Source of the DNA: Ruminococcaceae bacterium UBA945
GTDB lineage: Bacteria; Bacillota; Clostridia; Oscillospirales; Acutalibacteraceae
Reading direction: 5' to 3'
Length of the DNA stretch: 7,646 nt
NCBI GenBank assembly: GCA_002293315.1
Contig: DBCZ01000048.1
Coordinates: forward strand, 1,539 to 9,184
Shown: piece after piece, positions 1 through 6,161 of the stretch
How the letters are laid out: each line of letters begins with the position of its first letter
Numbering within the stretch: the first letter of the stretch is position 1
Position numbers and translations under genes: made by a program
Notes under the pieces: model-generated
The model's database searches: none
What the model was told of the DNA's origin: nothing
The model's input: only the letters and a program-made list of their open reading frames with translations

Positions 1-214
1 CCGGCAGAAAGAAGTCTGTTGCAAAACAAGTGGCAAGAATTTTCCCGCCCTTAATGTTATACTCGCCGTTTGGCTTGGTTCTGATCGGCCAGTCAAACTT
101 ATCGGTTTTTGTGATCGTGTTTTGACCGTGTCGCTTCGCGTTCGGGCCATAAAAATAGCAGTTGTCGCAGCCCTCGCTCACTTTATAACATCCTGTCCAT
201 GGCTCCCAATTCAT
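1..214 (-). CDS. DUF5131 (phage Gp37/Gp68-like) three-Cys protein, N-terminal part
   Basis: This gene is cut by the window edge, leaving 71 N-terminal residues. It begins MNWEPWTGCYKVSEGCDNCY, the hallmark start of the DUF5131 family (phage Gp37/Gp68-like). The cysteines are C9, C16 and C19, a Cx6Cx2C cluster that suggests an iron-sulfur centre; the family is regarded as radical-SAM-like, but its reaction is not known to me. The later segment with ILATCFATDFFLP also fits the family. The ATG at 214 is chosen because AAGGGGAG lies 6 to 7 bases upstream and the family motif starts at once. The start overlaps the stop of a DUF3781 remnant as ATGA, so translation was probably coupled to that gene. 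The family is often carried on phages and mobile elements. The family call is firm; the function is open. Confidence 0.85.
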   Translation of the reverse strand, partial: MNWEPWTGCYKVSEGCDNCYFYGPNAKRHGQNTITKTDKFDWPIRTKPNGEYNIKGGKILATCFATDFFLP

Positions 215-323
215 GCTTTTCTCCCCTTATGTGCTGTGATAATGGTATAGGAATATGCATTGACGGTGATCACGCAACCATCAATTTCCGCATACCAGTT
301 TTTTCCGGTTCTTATTATTTGAC
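211..323 (-). pseudogene. C-terminal remnant of a DUF3781 gene
   Basis: Between the ATPase stop and the DUF5131 start, one frame reads RTGKNWYAEIDGCVITVNAY followed by SYTIITAHKGRKA and a TGA. I recognise this as the conserved C-terminal end of the DUF3781 family, small proteins of roughly 80 residues with no known function. Only about 36 residues remain. Upstream, the frame runs into the 3' end of the ATPase gene in another register, where the residues no longer look like the family, and no start codon with a ribosome binding site fits. The N-terminal half is therefore missing. The exact left limit of homology (about 323) is an estimate. The TGA overlaps the next ATG (ATGA), a sign of an old coupled operon with the DUF5131 gene. 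Confidence 0.7.
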
Positions 324-340
324 AACGTGTGCTCCTAATT

Positions 341-1636
341 TTAGATGCAAAACGCGGCGTAGAGAGGGACAATCTTTTTGTCGTCCTCAAAGCCGAAGTT
401 TTTGGCAGAAAGCTTGATGGCATAGGCTGGCTTGTAGGTTTCCATATACACCCTTAAGCTCTTGGCTCTGGTGTTGTCGGCAGACTTGACCTCGATGGGG
501 ATAAGCTGGTCGTCACGCTGAATGACAAAGTCGATCTCAGCTCCTCGCTCGGATTCCCAATAGTAGGTTTTATATCCGTTGGCGACAAGCTGTACATTAA
601 CATAGTTTTCAGCCATACCGCCCTTGAAATCATTCAGTTCCTCCACCATATAGAGGATGTCGTTCGCCGCTAAGTCCTTTTTAGCGCAGAGTAGGCCTAA
701 ATCCGAAACATAGATTTTAAACGCATCAATATCTCGATAGTTTTCAAGCGGCTTCTTGATTTGCTCTACCTTATAAACCTGCGTCACAATACCCGACAGG
801 CAGAGCCATTCGATCGCATTTTCGAACTCAGAGGCTCTGCCGCCTTTCTTGATCAGCTTGTACTGAAAACGGGTATTCTTCTTGGAAAGCTGAACCGTGA
901 TGTTGTCATAGGCAAGTCTCGTTTTTTTGATCTCATTCAAGTTGTTGTACTTGCTCATATCGTTGAGGTAGCTCGCAAGAATGGTGTCCTGCGTATGCCT
1001 GACAAGAATGTAGTCCTTCGTTTCAGCAAATTGCATCACACATTCAGGCATACCGCCGACGACAAGGTGCTGACGGTAAAGCTGGATTGCCGCATCGTGC
1101 AAAGCGGAAGGCATAGACGTATTGTTTGCAAAGCAGGTTTTGATCTGCTCGACCAAGTCAGCCTCGCCCAAAGCCAGCATGAACTCCTCCATATCCATAG
1201 GATAGAGAGTTTTCATATCGACCTTGCCCACGGGGAACGAGAACTTCGCTCTGTTGACAGCCACGCCAAGTAAGCTGCCTGCGACTATGATGTGATAATC
1301 GGGCGCGTCCTCACAAAAGTATTTAAGGCTCGTGAGCGCTCTTTCACAAAGCTGTACCTCGTCAAAAACGATCAGCGTCTTTTCCTTGACTATCGTCTGC
1401 CCTGCAATGTGCGAAAGAATAGGTATCAGGTAATCAGGGCTGATGTTTTCTTCAAAGGTATCATTCAGCTTCGGGTTTGTCTCAAAGTTGAAGTATGCAA
1501 CATTTTCGTAGTTGGTTCGCCCGAATTCTAATATGGAGTAGGTCTTGCCAACCTGCCGCGCTCCCTGCAAAATGAGGGGCTTGCGATGTTCGCTTTCTTT
1601 CCACGCTTCTAAAAAGCTTGTGATTTTTCTATACAT
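341..1636 (-). CDS. AAA_14 ATPase with C-terminal DUF4143 domain
   Basis: This is a 431-residue cytoplasmic P-loop ATPase of the widespread AAA_14/DUF4143 type. Walker A is GARQVGKT at residues 25-32 and Walker B is LIVFDE at 88-93. A sensor-like AGSLLG lies at 119-124. The C-terminal DUF4143 part holds E367-x-D369 and, after a turn, E382-V-K384, the pattern of a PD-(D/E)XK nuclease-like fold. The length is usual for the family and the gene looks intact. The start is set by AGGAGGG 8 to 9 bases upstream of the ATG, and a strong promoter lies just before it, so it is probably a single-gene unit. The cellular role of this family is unknown; such genes are scattered, often in many copies, through gut Bacteroidota and Bacillota genomes. 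No terminator is visible after the stop, so transcription may run on into the DUF5131 gene. Confidence 0.93.
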   Translation of the reverse strand: MYRKITSFLEAWKESEHRKPLILQGARQVGKTYSILEFGRTNYENVAYFNFETNPKLNDTFEENISPDYLIPILSHIAGQTIVKEKTLIVFDEVQLCERALTSLKYFCEDAPDYHIIVAGSLLGVAVNRAKFSFPVGKVDMKTLYPMDMEEFMLALGEADLVEQIKTCFANNTSMPSALHDAAIQLYRQHLVVGGMPECVMQFAETKDYILVRHTQDTILASYLNDMSKYNNLNEIKKTRLAYDNITVQLSKKNTRFQYKLIKKGGRASEFENAIEWLCLSGIVTQVYKVEQIKKPLENYRDIDAFKIYVSDLGLLCAKKDLAANDILYMVEELNDFKGGMAENYVNVQLVANGYKTYYWESERGAEIDFVIQRDDQLIPIEVKSADNTRAKSLRVYMETYKPAYAIKLSAKNFGFEDDKKIVPLYAAFCI

Positions 1637-1666
1637 AAATCAGCCCTCCTTAAAGGTGCTGATCAT

Positions 1667-1695
1667 AGTATAACACATATTCATGCAATTATCAA
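1667..1695 (-). promoter_or_regulatory. Sigma-A-type promoter of the AAA ATPase gene
   Basis: Reading the minus strand, a TTGATA -35 box (1690-1695) and a TATACT -10 box (1667-1672) are separated by exactly 17 bases. The -10 box is preceded by TGT, giving an extended -10 (TGTTATACT). Transcription would start near 1660, leaving a leader of about 24 nt that holds the AGGAGGG site. The -35 box sits inside a small dyad (TTATC-AAC-GATAA), which may be chance in this AT-rich stretch. The boxes are seen directly; activity is inferred. Confidence 0.75.
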
Positions 1696-1718
1696 CGATA
1701 AATTATTTTAAATTTACA

Positions 1719-1811
1719 TTAAAATACATGAATAATTGAAAGCAATTTGCAAAATACGACGTGAACAACACTAAAATTTCCGTATTCATCTACATTTTGG
1801 GTCATCATCAT
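1719..1811 (-). other. Possible 30-residue ORF coupled to the permease stop
   Basis: The permease stop overlaps a run of three ATG codons as TAATGATGATG, with GGGAG just upstream. The frame opened by the first ATG runs 30 codons (MMMTQNVDEYGNFSV...) to a TAA, ending shortly before the ATPase promoter. The overlap geometry is that of a coupled downstream gene. The sequence matches no family I know, and it may be the degraded head of a third exporter-operon gene or simply chance. The rest of the 1637-1810 gap is AT-rich and holds the ATPase promoter; I see no convincing terminator for the exporter operon in it. Confidence 0.2.
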
Positions 1812-2554
1812 TACTCCCACTTGAAAAACTTGATCGAGATGCCAATACAAATCACTGCAAGACCGACCATGACGAGAATTGGGATTGTCATATCGCTTAC
1901 AGGCAACCCGAGCGATGCAGATTTCAGAAGCTTAATGCCCTGCGTTAAAGGCAGCACATCGGCCACCGCTTGAAGCCTTTGCGGCATAACCTCATGAGGC
2001 AGGGTCGCGCCGGAAAAGATCAGCATGGGGAAATACAAGACGCTTGCGATCACCCCGGCGATTTTGGTGTTAGGCGCAATTCCGCCCACCATCATGCCGA
2101 TACTGAAAATCGACAGCATAACGAGCATATATCCGCCCAAGAAGGGAAGCCACGAGCCGGAAAAGGAGTAGCCGAAAAAGAGTGCTGCAACAACGTAAAG
2201 CAAGACAAGGGAGACGAGTGAGTAGAGCGTATAGATCGCCACCTGCACCATCAAAATCCTTGCCGTGCTCACCGGCGTCACCTGAAACCGCTTGAGGATT
2301 TTTTTGCTCCTGTAATCCGAAACGACAAGGGGCAGCCCCATCACGCCGCCGGCGCATACCGCGATGGAGGCCAGCGCACCGAAGGACTGCTGCAAAAAGG
2401 TGTAGTCGGCTCCTTCAAAAGCCGGTTTGTTACCGTAGATGATCCCAAGAATGATCAACACCACAAGGGGCATACAAATCGCGAAAATAAACATATCCAT
2501 GCCGCGCAGGGAGAGCTTTAGTTCCGTTTTGAGCATTGTACCAAACGACTTCAT
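1811..2554 (-). CDS. ABC-2 type exporter permease
   Basis: This is a 247-residue integral membrane protein with about six hydrophobic segments, near residues 20-40, 58-78, 100-128, 138-160, 165-185 and 222-243. The layout is that of the ABC-2 permease family (drug, antibiotic or polysaccharide exporters). The stretch PLTQGIKLLKSASLG at about 202-216 is typical of the drug-exporter branch. The substrate cannot be read from the sequence. The ATG at 2554 is chosen because GAGGAGG lies 9 bases upstream and because the ATPase frame ends with TAA just one base before it; the frame is open further upstream, but that part overlaps ATPase coding sequence. The permease itself looks intact, but its partner ATPase is frameshifted, so the exporter may be dead unless another ATPase serves it or the shifts are sequencing errors. 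Confidence 0.92.
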   Translation of the reverse strand: MKSFGTMLKTELKLSLRGMDMFIFAICMPLVVLIILGIIYGNKPAFEGADYTFLQQSFGALASIAVCAGGVMGLPLVVSDYRSKKILKRFQVTPVSTARILMVQVAIYTLYSLVSLVLLYVVAALFFGYSFSGSWLPFLGGYMLVMLSIFSIGMMVGGIAPNTKIAGVIASVLYFPMLIFSGATLPHEVMPQRLQAVADVLPLTQGIKLLKSASLGLPVSDMTIPILVMVGLAVICIGISIKFFKWE

Positions 2555-2555
2555 C

Positions 2556-3273
2556 TTATTGTTCCTCCTCATCTGTATACCAAAGATAGGCGTCCTCAAA
2601 TTTCTCACAGGGGCTCTTGGCAATGGCCTCGCGTACAGTGCCTTGAAATACGGTTTTTCCGTGCTTCAAGATGCATATCTCATCACACAAAACCTCCACC
2701 TCATCCATAAAGTGAGAGGTCAGCAAAATGGTCATGCCCTTTGCCTTCAGCTCGGACAGGCATTTCCAGACATCCCGCCGTGCCTTTGCGTCATGCCTGT
2801 GGTTAGCTCGTCCAGAAACACGACCTCGGGATCGGGGATCAGGGCAAGCACGATAAAAAGGCGCTGACGCTCTCCGTCCGATAGCTCACTGACCAAATTC
2901 TTGGCCTTACCCGCAACACCGAATTGCGCCAGCAGAGCGCGGTAGTCCGCTGTGATTCTGTAAAGTGACGCTGTGACTTCACAGAGTTCTCCCACCGTAA
3001 TTTTTTCCTGATAATTAGCCTCCTGAAACTGCACACCACTTTTTCAAACAGCTGCCGTCGCGGTTTGCGCGGGTTCAGGCCTAAGATAGATACCGTCCCG
3101 CTGTCCGGCGCTTTGGTCCCTAAGATGCACTCAATGGCGGTGCTTTTGCCCGCACCATTTGCGCCAAGCAGCCCGAATACGGTGCCGCGCCTTACCGACA
3201 AAGTTACACCGGCTACCGCAAGCAGCGTTCCGTAGGGTTTGGTCAGCTGCTCAGCCTTGATTACTTCCTCCAT
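2556..3273 (-). pseudogene. ABC exporter ATPase, broken by two frameshifts
   Basis: Read across three frames, this region encodes a complete 239-residue ABC ATPase of the drug-exporter type. The first frame holds Walker A GANGAGKST (residues 37-45). The second holds the Q-loop (VQFQEANYQ, about 81-89), the signature-like LSDGERQRL (131-139) and Walker B VVFLDE (151-156). The third holds the H-loop histidine in LLTSH (about 188) and ends TDEEEQ then TAA, one base before the permease ATG. The breaks lie near 3036 (GTGGGTG expected, GTGGTG seen) and near 2791 (ATGGACG expected, ATGACG seen); each is the loss of one G next to another G. The canonical second Gly of the signature is Asp here. A strong AAAGGAGGT site sits 6 bases before the ATG. 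It is either a real pseudogene or one with two sequencing errors. A shortened N-terminal product of 144 residues would lack the signature and Walker B. Confidence 0.88.
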
Positions 3274-3283
3274 GAAATGACCT

Positions 3284-3322
3284 CCTTTTTGTTGATAAAC
3301 AAGAATACCACCAACAAAAAGG
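3284..3322 (-). repeat. 11-bp inverted repeat reaching into the ATPase ribosome binding site
   Basis: CCTTTTTGTTG at 3284-3294 is the perfect inverse of CAACAAAAAGG at 3312-3322, with 17 bases between. In minus-strand RNA, the downstream arm covers the 5' half of the ATPase ribosome binding site (AAAAAGG of AAAAAGGAGGT). The upstream arm shares bases with the dyad at 3306-3331, so the two stems cannot form together. This would matter only for RNA reading through from the regulator gene, since a transcript starting near 3295 lacks the upstream arm. The pairing is seen; the switch is inference. Confidence 0.4.
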
Positions 3323-3333
3323 TTGGTGGTAAA
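3302..3333 (-). promoter_or_regulatory. MerR-type promoter/operator ahead of the ABC exporter
   Basis: A perfect dyad, TACCACCAAC (3306-3315) and GTTGGTGGTA (3322-3331) around a 6-base centre, lies between a -35-like TTTACC (3328-3333) or TTACCA and a -10-like TATTCT (3302-3307). The spacer is 20 or 19 bases. A long spacer holding a dyad is the known architecture of promoters that MerR-family activators untwist. Transcription would start near 3295, giving a leader of about 22 nt that contains the AAAGGAGGT site. The neighbouring gene encodes a MerR-type regulator. An intrinsic terminator or attenuator is the other reading, but the T-tract after the stem is weak on either strand. Confidence 0.6.
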
Positions 3334-3342
3334 ATGTAGGCT

Positions 3343-4086
3343 TTAATATTTTTGCCTGATATCACAAAGCATGACGCGCATTCGCTTTGCATTCCATTGC
3401 GCCAATTTCAAGGAGGTGAGCAGCTTATCATAGACTGAAATGATGTCCTGATCCGGTTTTGGGGTGTCCAATGCTTTTGCAATGTCCGCGTCCGGATCTG
3501 TCGAGAGCACCGAGAGCAGATTCAAGATTGCTTCCAAAGAATAGTTTGCGCACCGCAGAGAGCGGATGATCTTCAGTCGGTCAATGTCTTCGCCCGTGTA
3601 AATGCGGTAGCAGTTCTCCCTGCGCTTGACTTGAAGCAGGCCGTTCATTTCCCAATTTCGCAGCGTGTCCATAGAAATACCGAGGAGCTTTGCCGCTTCA
3701 TTGCGCTTTAGTCGCAATGACTGGGAAAATGATTGGCCGGAAAGGATCTGCTTTGTAATTTCGATGGCTTCCTTGGCGTTCTTCTGCTCGCGCCGCACCT
3801 GCAGCAAATATTCGTCTGTCATGAAGAGGGCTGCATCATAATCACCGGCCGCTGCGGCTTTCGCCACATCAACGACTTTTTTGCGCAGGCCGTTCTGCAA
3901 GACCTCGATTTGAAACGCGATCCGGGCCAGCTTGAAAACCTCAATGTGGCGTTCAGTAAAAACCCGGTAGCCGTTGTCTTTGCGTTCAGCCTTCGGGATC
4001 AGCCCCTGCGCTTCGTACATCCGGGCGGTGTTCGGATGTACACCGACGATCTTTGCCACCTGTGCTGTTCTGTACGTATTCGTCAC
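3343..4086 (-). CDS. Tandem MerR-domain transcriptional regulator
   Basis: This cytoplasmic DNA-binding protein is unusual in carrying two MerR-type winged-helix domains in one chain. Counting from the upstream ATG at 4107 (254 residues), the first is at about 12-50 (TYRTAQVAKIVGVHPNTARMY, wing GYRVFTERH). The second is at about 133-170 (KRNEAAKLLGISMDTLRNWE, wing CYRIYTGED). A helical linker separates them and a short helical tail follows; no dedicated ligand domain is recognised. I prefer the GTG at 4086 (247 residues), because AAGGGG lies 5 bases before it and the HTH starts soon after. The ATG at 4107 has no ribosome binding site and lies in a palindrome overlapping a TATAAT. The gene sits just upstream of the ABC exporter in the same direction, with a MerR-like operator between, so it most likely controls that exporter and perhaps itself. 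Confidence 0.88.
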   Translation of the reverse strand: MTNTYRTAQVAKIVGVHPNTARMYEAQGLIPKAERKDNGYRVFTERHIEVFKLARIAFQIEVLQNGLRKKVVDVAKAAAAGDYDAALFMTDEYLLQVRREQKNAKEAIEITKQILSGQSFSQSLRLKRNEAAKLLGISMDTLRNWEMNGLLQVKRRENCYRIYTGEDIDRLKIIRSLRCANYSLEAILNLLSVLSTDPDADIAKALDTPKPDQDIISVYDKLLTSLKLAQWNAKRMRVMLCDIRQKY

Positions 4087-4104
4087 AAACACCCCTTGCT
4101 TAGA

Positions 4105-4140
4105 CATTATAACACAGGAGATAAGTCTGGTGTTATAATG
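4105..4140 (-). promoter_or_regulatory. 36-bp palindrome with a -10 box in each arm, regulator promoter/operator
   Basis: CATTATAACAC (4105-4115) and GTGTTATAATG (4130-4140) form a perfect 11-bp inverted repeat with a 14-base centre. Each arm, read outward, contains TGTTATAAT, an extended -10 box, so the element could fire in both directions. The minus-strand box (4106-4111) would drive the MerR gene with a start near 4099, short of the upstream ATG and just before the AAGGGG site. No good -35 box is seen on either side. The symmetry suggests an autoregulatory site; that is inference. Confidence 0.55.
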
Positions 4141-4192
4141 GAGGGTATTTCGCCTTCTTTTGCAAAAAAGTCTAAAACTATTTTTGGGTATA

Positions 4193-4222
4193 AGAAAAGA
4201 CCCCCGCCAAAAGGCGAGGGCC
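4193..4222 (-). terminator. Intrinsic terminator of the kinase-to-nuclease operon
   Basis: On the minus strand, CCCTCGCC-TTTT-GGCGGGGG forms an 8-pair stem with one mismatch and a 4-base loop (4201-4220), followed at once by TCTTTTCTTA. This is the classical rho-independent form. It lies about 195 bases past the stop of the DUF262 gene and just before the regulator promoter, so it separates the two transcription units. On the plus strand, no T-run follows the stem. Confidence 0.8.
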
Positions 4223-4252
4223 GATGTGGAATAACATTTTAGTGAAACTTGC

Positions 4253-4309
4253 TTAAAGTATAGTGCAATAAGTGTTCATCAAGACGAGCAACAGAATTGA
4301 TAATATCAT
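4253..4309 (-). other. Possible 18-residue hydrophobic peptide
   Basis: A consensus AGGAGG stands three bases before an ATG that opens an 18-codon frame, MILSILLLVLMNTYCTIL, ending in TAA. The peptide is strongly hydrophobic in its first half. It lies in the 275-base gap between the DUF262 stop and the regulator, before the terminator, so it would be the last item of that transcript. The spacing to the ATG is short. Another frame over the same bases reads ENDIINSVARLDEHLLHYTL then SKFH and a stop at 4239, which looks more protein-like but has a TAG directly upstream and no start, so this may instead be the tail of a decayed gene. Neither reading matches a family I know. Confidence 0.22.
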
Positions 4310-4355
4310 TTTCCTCCTATTGACTATTTGCTCGCGTAACCTGTGCTTATGTATG

Positions 4356-4388
4356 CTTTAGCTAAAGGAAATAATCTTAAGATCTTAA
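4356..4388. repeat. Two adjacent 12-bp perfect palindromes
   Basis: CTTTAGCTAAAG (4356-4367) and TTAAGATCTTAA (4377-4388) stand nine bases apart in the AT-rich gap after the DUF262 gene. Short palindromes like these can arise by chance in AT-rich sequence. No role can be assigned. Confidence 0.3.
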
Positions 4389-4415
4389 TAAGTAGTGTGG
4401 TTCTTCATTTGATAT

Positions 4416-6161
4416 TTATTGTGGTGCAAACTGCTGTGACTGAATATTGAATATAGATAATAATTCTGACTTAATTAGTTTTCTGCGTTCTCGATAAAAA
4501 TCGTCAAAACTGCTTTGATCCAAGGAAATGTTTGGAGGTAAAAACTTAATTGTATTTCCGTTGTTTTCAATCCAATGCCTTAATGGTGTTTTGTTTTTTC
4601 TCTCATTCTCTGAGCCTTCTAGGAACTGAAGATTAGGTAATAGATTTCTTTTGTGCTGCCATTCCTTTACTTTCTCTTCTGTCAGATTCAATGTCTTTAT
4701 TTGCTTTGCTTCAAACGAAACATAAGGATGACAGTGGTCTTGATGAAATGAAACTTGGCTTAGCTTTAATTCAGGGTAAAGGAGGGAAAGAATCACATAG
4801 CTGTTCTTACCAATAGTATAATTATCAAGCCAATAATCAATATCTGCTTCATCGACCTTGAAGGTTCGATTACCGGTTAAAACAACATTCTTAAACATAT
4901 CCAACGTAAATGGTGTGTGTTTTACATCAATAGATTGGAGTGTTGTTCTCGTGTTTCTTAATGCATCATTGCTTGCGACACCAAAAAGCCGTTTTGCCAT
5001 TGAGATAGAGAGAAATTTTCTTGCTTCTTTTTTCGAGTCATCTGATTTAAAATTACCACCCTTATACAAGAAGTACACGAGAGGCATTGTGGCATTATAA
5101 GACGACAGGAACCCATCCGACAAACCAATTGAGACAAGCATATCGACCATTTTTTCAAGTGCTGACGTTATAGCTTCCCAATTGTCCTTGATGTTCTGTA
5201 TTGACTTTTTATCGAATGATTCGATTTTTAAATTAGTTGGGGCATCTACCAGTACAAGCATTAATCGCATTAAATAATCTCTGCTAAAATTAAAAGCGTC
5301 ACCCTTGCTGTTCAACGATTTGAGCAGCCGTTCTATATTCTCTTTGCCTGTTTTCCAACCGTCGATGAGCGTCGAAAATAGCAAATCCGTCTTTGAAAGT
5401 TTTCTTCCGCTTGAGTTAACTCTAACAAATATGTCTAAGGCTTCGTCATATGTATTCTCAGAGATACAGTAGTAATGAATCAACCCATCTGAGTTCGAGC
5501 TGTTAATTCTGGTGTGTAGTCTAGTAATGTCATTTTGGATTGCCTCGTTGTACTGTTGTGAAATCAGATATCGAAGCAAATCGTTGTGTGTATCATAACC
5601 AAGCAGTTGTTTGACCTTGTAATAATTTCCTTCCATTGCTTCCATCTCTGTCAAAAAGGTGAAACGTTTTGGCAGATGTTCATCATCTTTTTCTTCGTCC
5701 GCAATTATTCTATAGAAATCAAGGTTATAATACAACTCACGTTTTATCCAATTTGCCGGATCTGAAGAGGAATGCCCTCTACCGCCCTTAAAGCTTGTAT
5801 ATGATCCATATAATGCAATGTTTAAAGATGTAACCCTCTGTTGTCCATCAAGAACGATGTAGTAGTCGCCCTCTTCTCCATACACTTCTGGTGCCTTTTC
5901 ATTTTTGCTTTTATTCTTCTCAAATTCTCTGAGAAAAAAGTAAAGGTTAGGCTTTTCTTCATTGATGGTCTTCTTGTTTGTTTTCCAAAATATACATGAT
6001 CCGATAGGGTACCCATCTACAATTGACTCAAACAGCTTTTCAATATCATCCATGCTCCAAACATATTCTCGCTGAATATCAGGTAAAAGTAAAAATCGGT
6101 TTTTAGTAAGTTTAAGCACTTCTTTTGCACTCATATCATCATACTTATTTAAATCAGCCAT
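4416..6161 (-). CDS. DUF262 and HNH-like nuclease, GmrSD-type defence protein
   Basis: This is a 581-residue cytoplasmic protein. The N-terminal DUF262 domain (ParB/sulfiredoxin-like fold, as in GmrS) shows QREYVW at 30-35, the nucleotide-handling motif IVLDGQQR at 102-109, and the later family motif FVRVNSSGRKLSKTDLL at 245-261. The C-terminal part has HQDHCHP at 473-479, then N506/N510 and a run NERKNK at 519-524, which matches the H...N...K pattern of HNH nucleases in DUF1524-type domains; I infer a metal-dependent DNA nuclease. Fused DUF262-HNH proteins are known in type IV restriction and other anti-phage systems, where the first domain gates the nuclease by NTP hydrolysis or modified-DNA sensing. 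The gene starts inside the end of the phosphoesterase gene (13-base overlap), with GGAG upstream. It is visibly richer in A and T than the MerR/ABC block, which suggests separate acquisition. It looks intact. Confidence 0.87.
   Translation of the reverse strand: MADLNKYDDMSAKEVLKLTKNRFLLLPDIQREYVWSMDDIEKLFESIVDGYPIGSCIFWKTNKKTINEEKPNLYFFLREFEKNKSKNEKAPEVYGEEGDYYIVLDGQQRVTSLNIALYGSYTSFKGGRGHSSSDPANWIKRELYYNLDFYRIIADEEKDDEHLPKRFTFLTEMEAMEGNYYKVKQLLGYDTHNDLLRYLISQQYNEAIQNDITRLHTRINSSNSDGLIHYYCISENTYDEALDIFVRVNSSGRKLSKTDLLFSTLIDGWKTGKENIERLLKSLNSKGDAFNFSRDYLMRLMLVLVDAPTNLKIESFDKKSIQNIKDNWEAITSALEKMVDMLVSIGLSDGFLSSYNATMPLVYFLYKGGNFKSDDSKKEARKFLSISMAKRLFGVASNDALRNTRTTLQSIDVKHTPFTLDMFKNVVLTGNRTFKVDEADIDYWLDNYTIGKNSYVILSLLYPELKLSQVSFHQDHCHPYVSFEAKQIKTLNLTEEKVKEWQHKRNLLPNLQFLEGSENERKNKTPLRHWIENNGNTIKFLPPNISLDQSSFDDFYRERRKLIKSELLSIFNIQSQQFAPQ

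Noticed and set aside
761..1273. 170-codon plus-strand open frame
   Set aside because: It is the antisense of the AAA ATPase gene, whose motifs are unmistakable on the minus strand; no ribosome binding site or known family supports it.
2070..2357. 95-codon minus-strand frame inside the permease
   Set aside because: It is an out-of-frame reading of the permease gene, low in recognisable pattern, without a start signal.
2747..3034. 95-codon minus-strand frame as an independent small gene
   Set aside because: It is the middle piece of the frameshifted ABC ATPase; its GTG start is only the point where the frame becomes readable.
3306..3331. Stem before the exporter as an intrinsic terminator
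   Set aside because: Neither strand has a proper T-run after the stem, and the dyad fits a MerR-type operator between promoter boxes better; an attenuator is not fully excluded.
4105..4107. ATG at 4107 as the regulator start
   Set aside because: No ribosome binding site, and it lies inside the palindrome next to the -10 box; GTG at 4086 has AAGGGG at good spacing.
3733..4242. 169-codon plus-strand open frame over the regulator
   Set aside because: Mostly antisense to the MerR gene. The plus-strand ATG in the palindrome at 4138 opens a 34-codon tail that looks like no protein and has no ribosome binding site.
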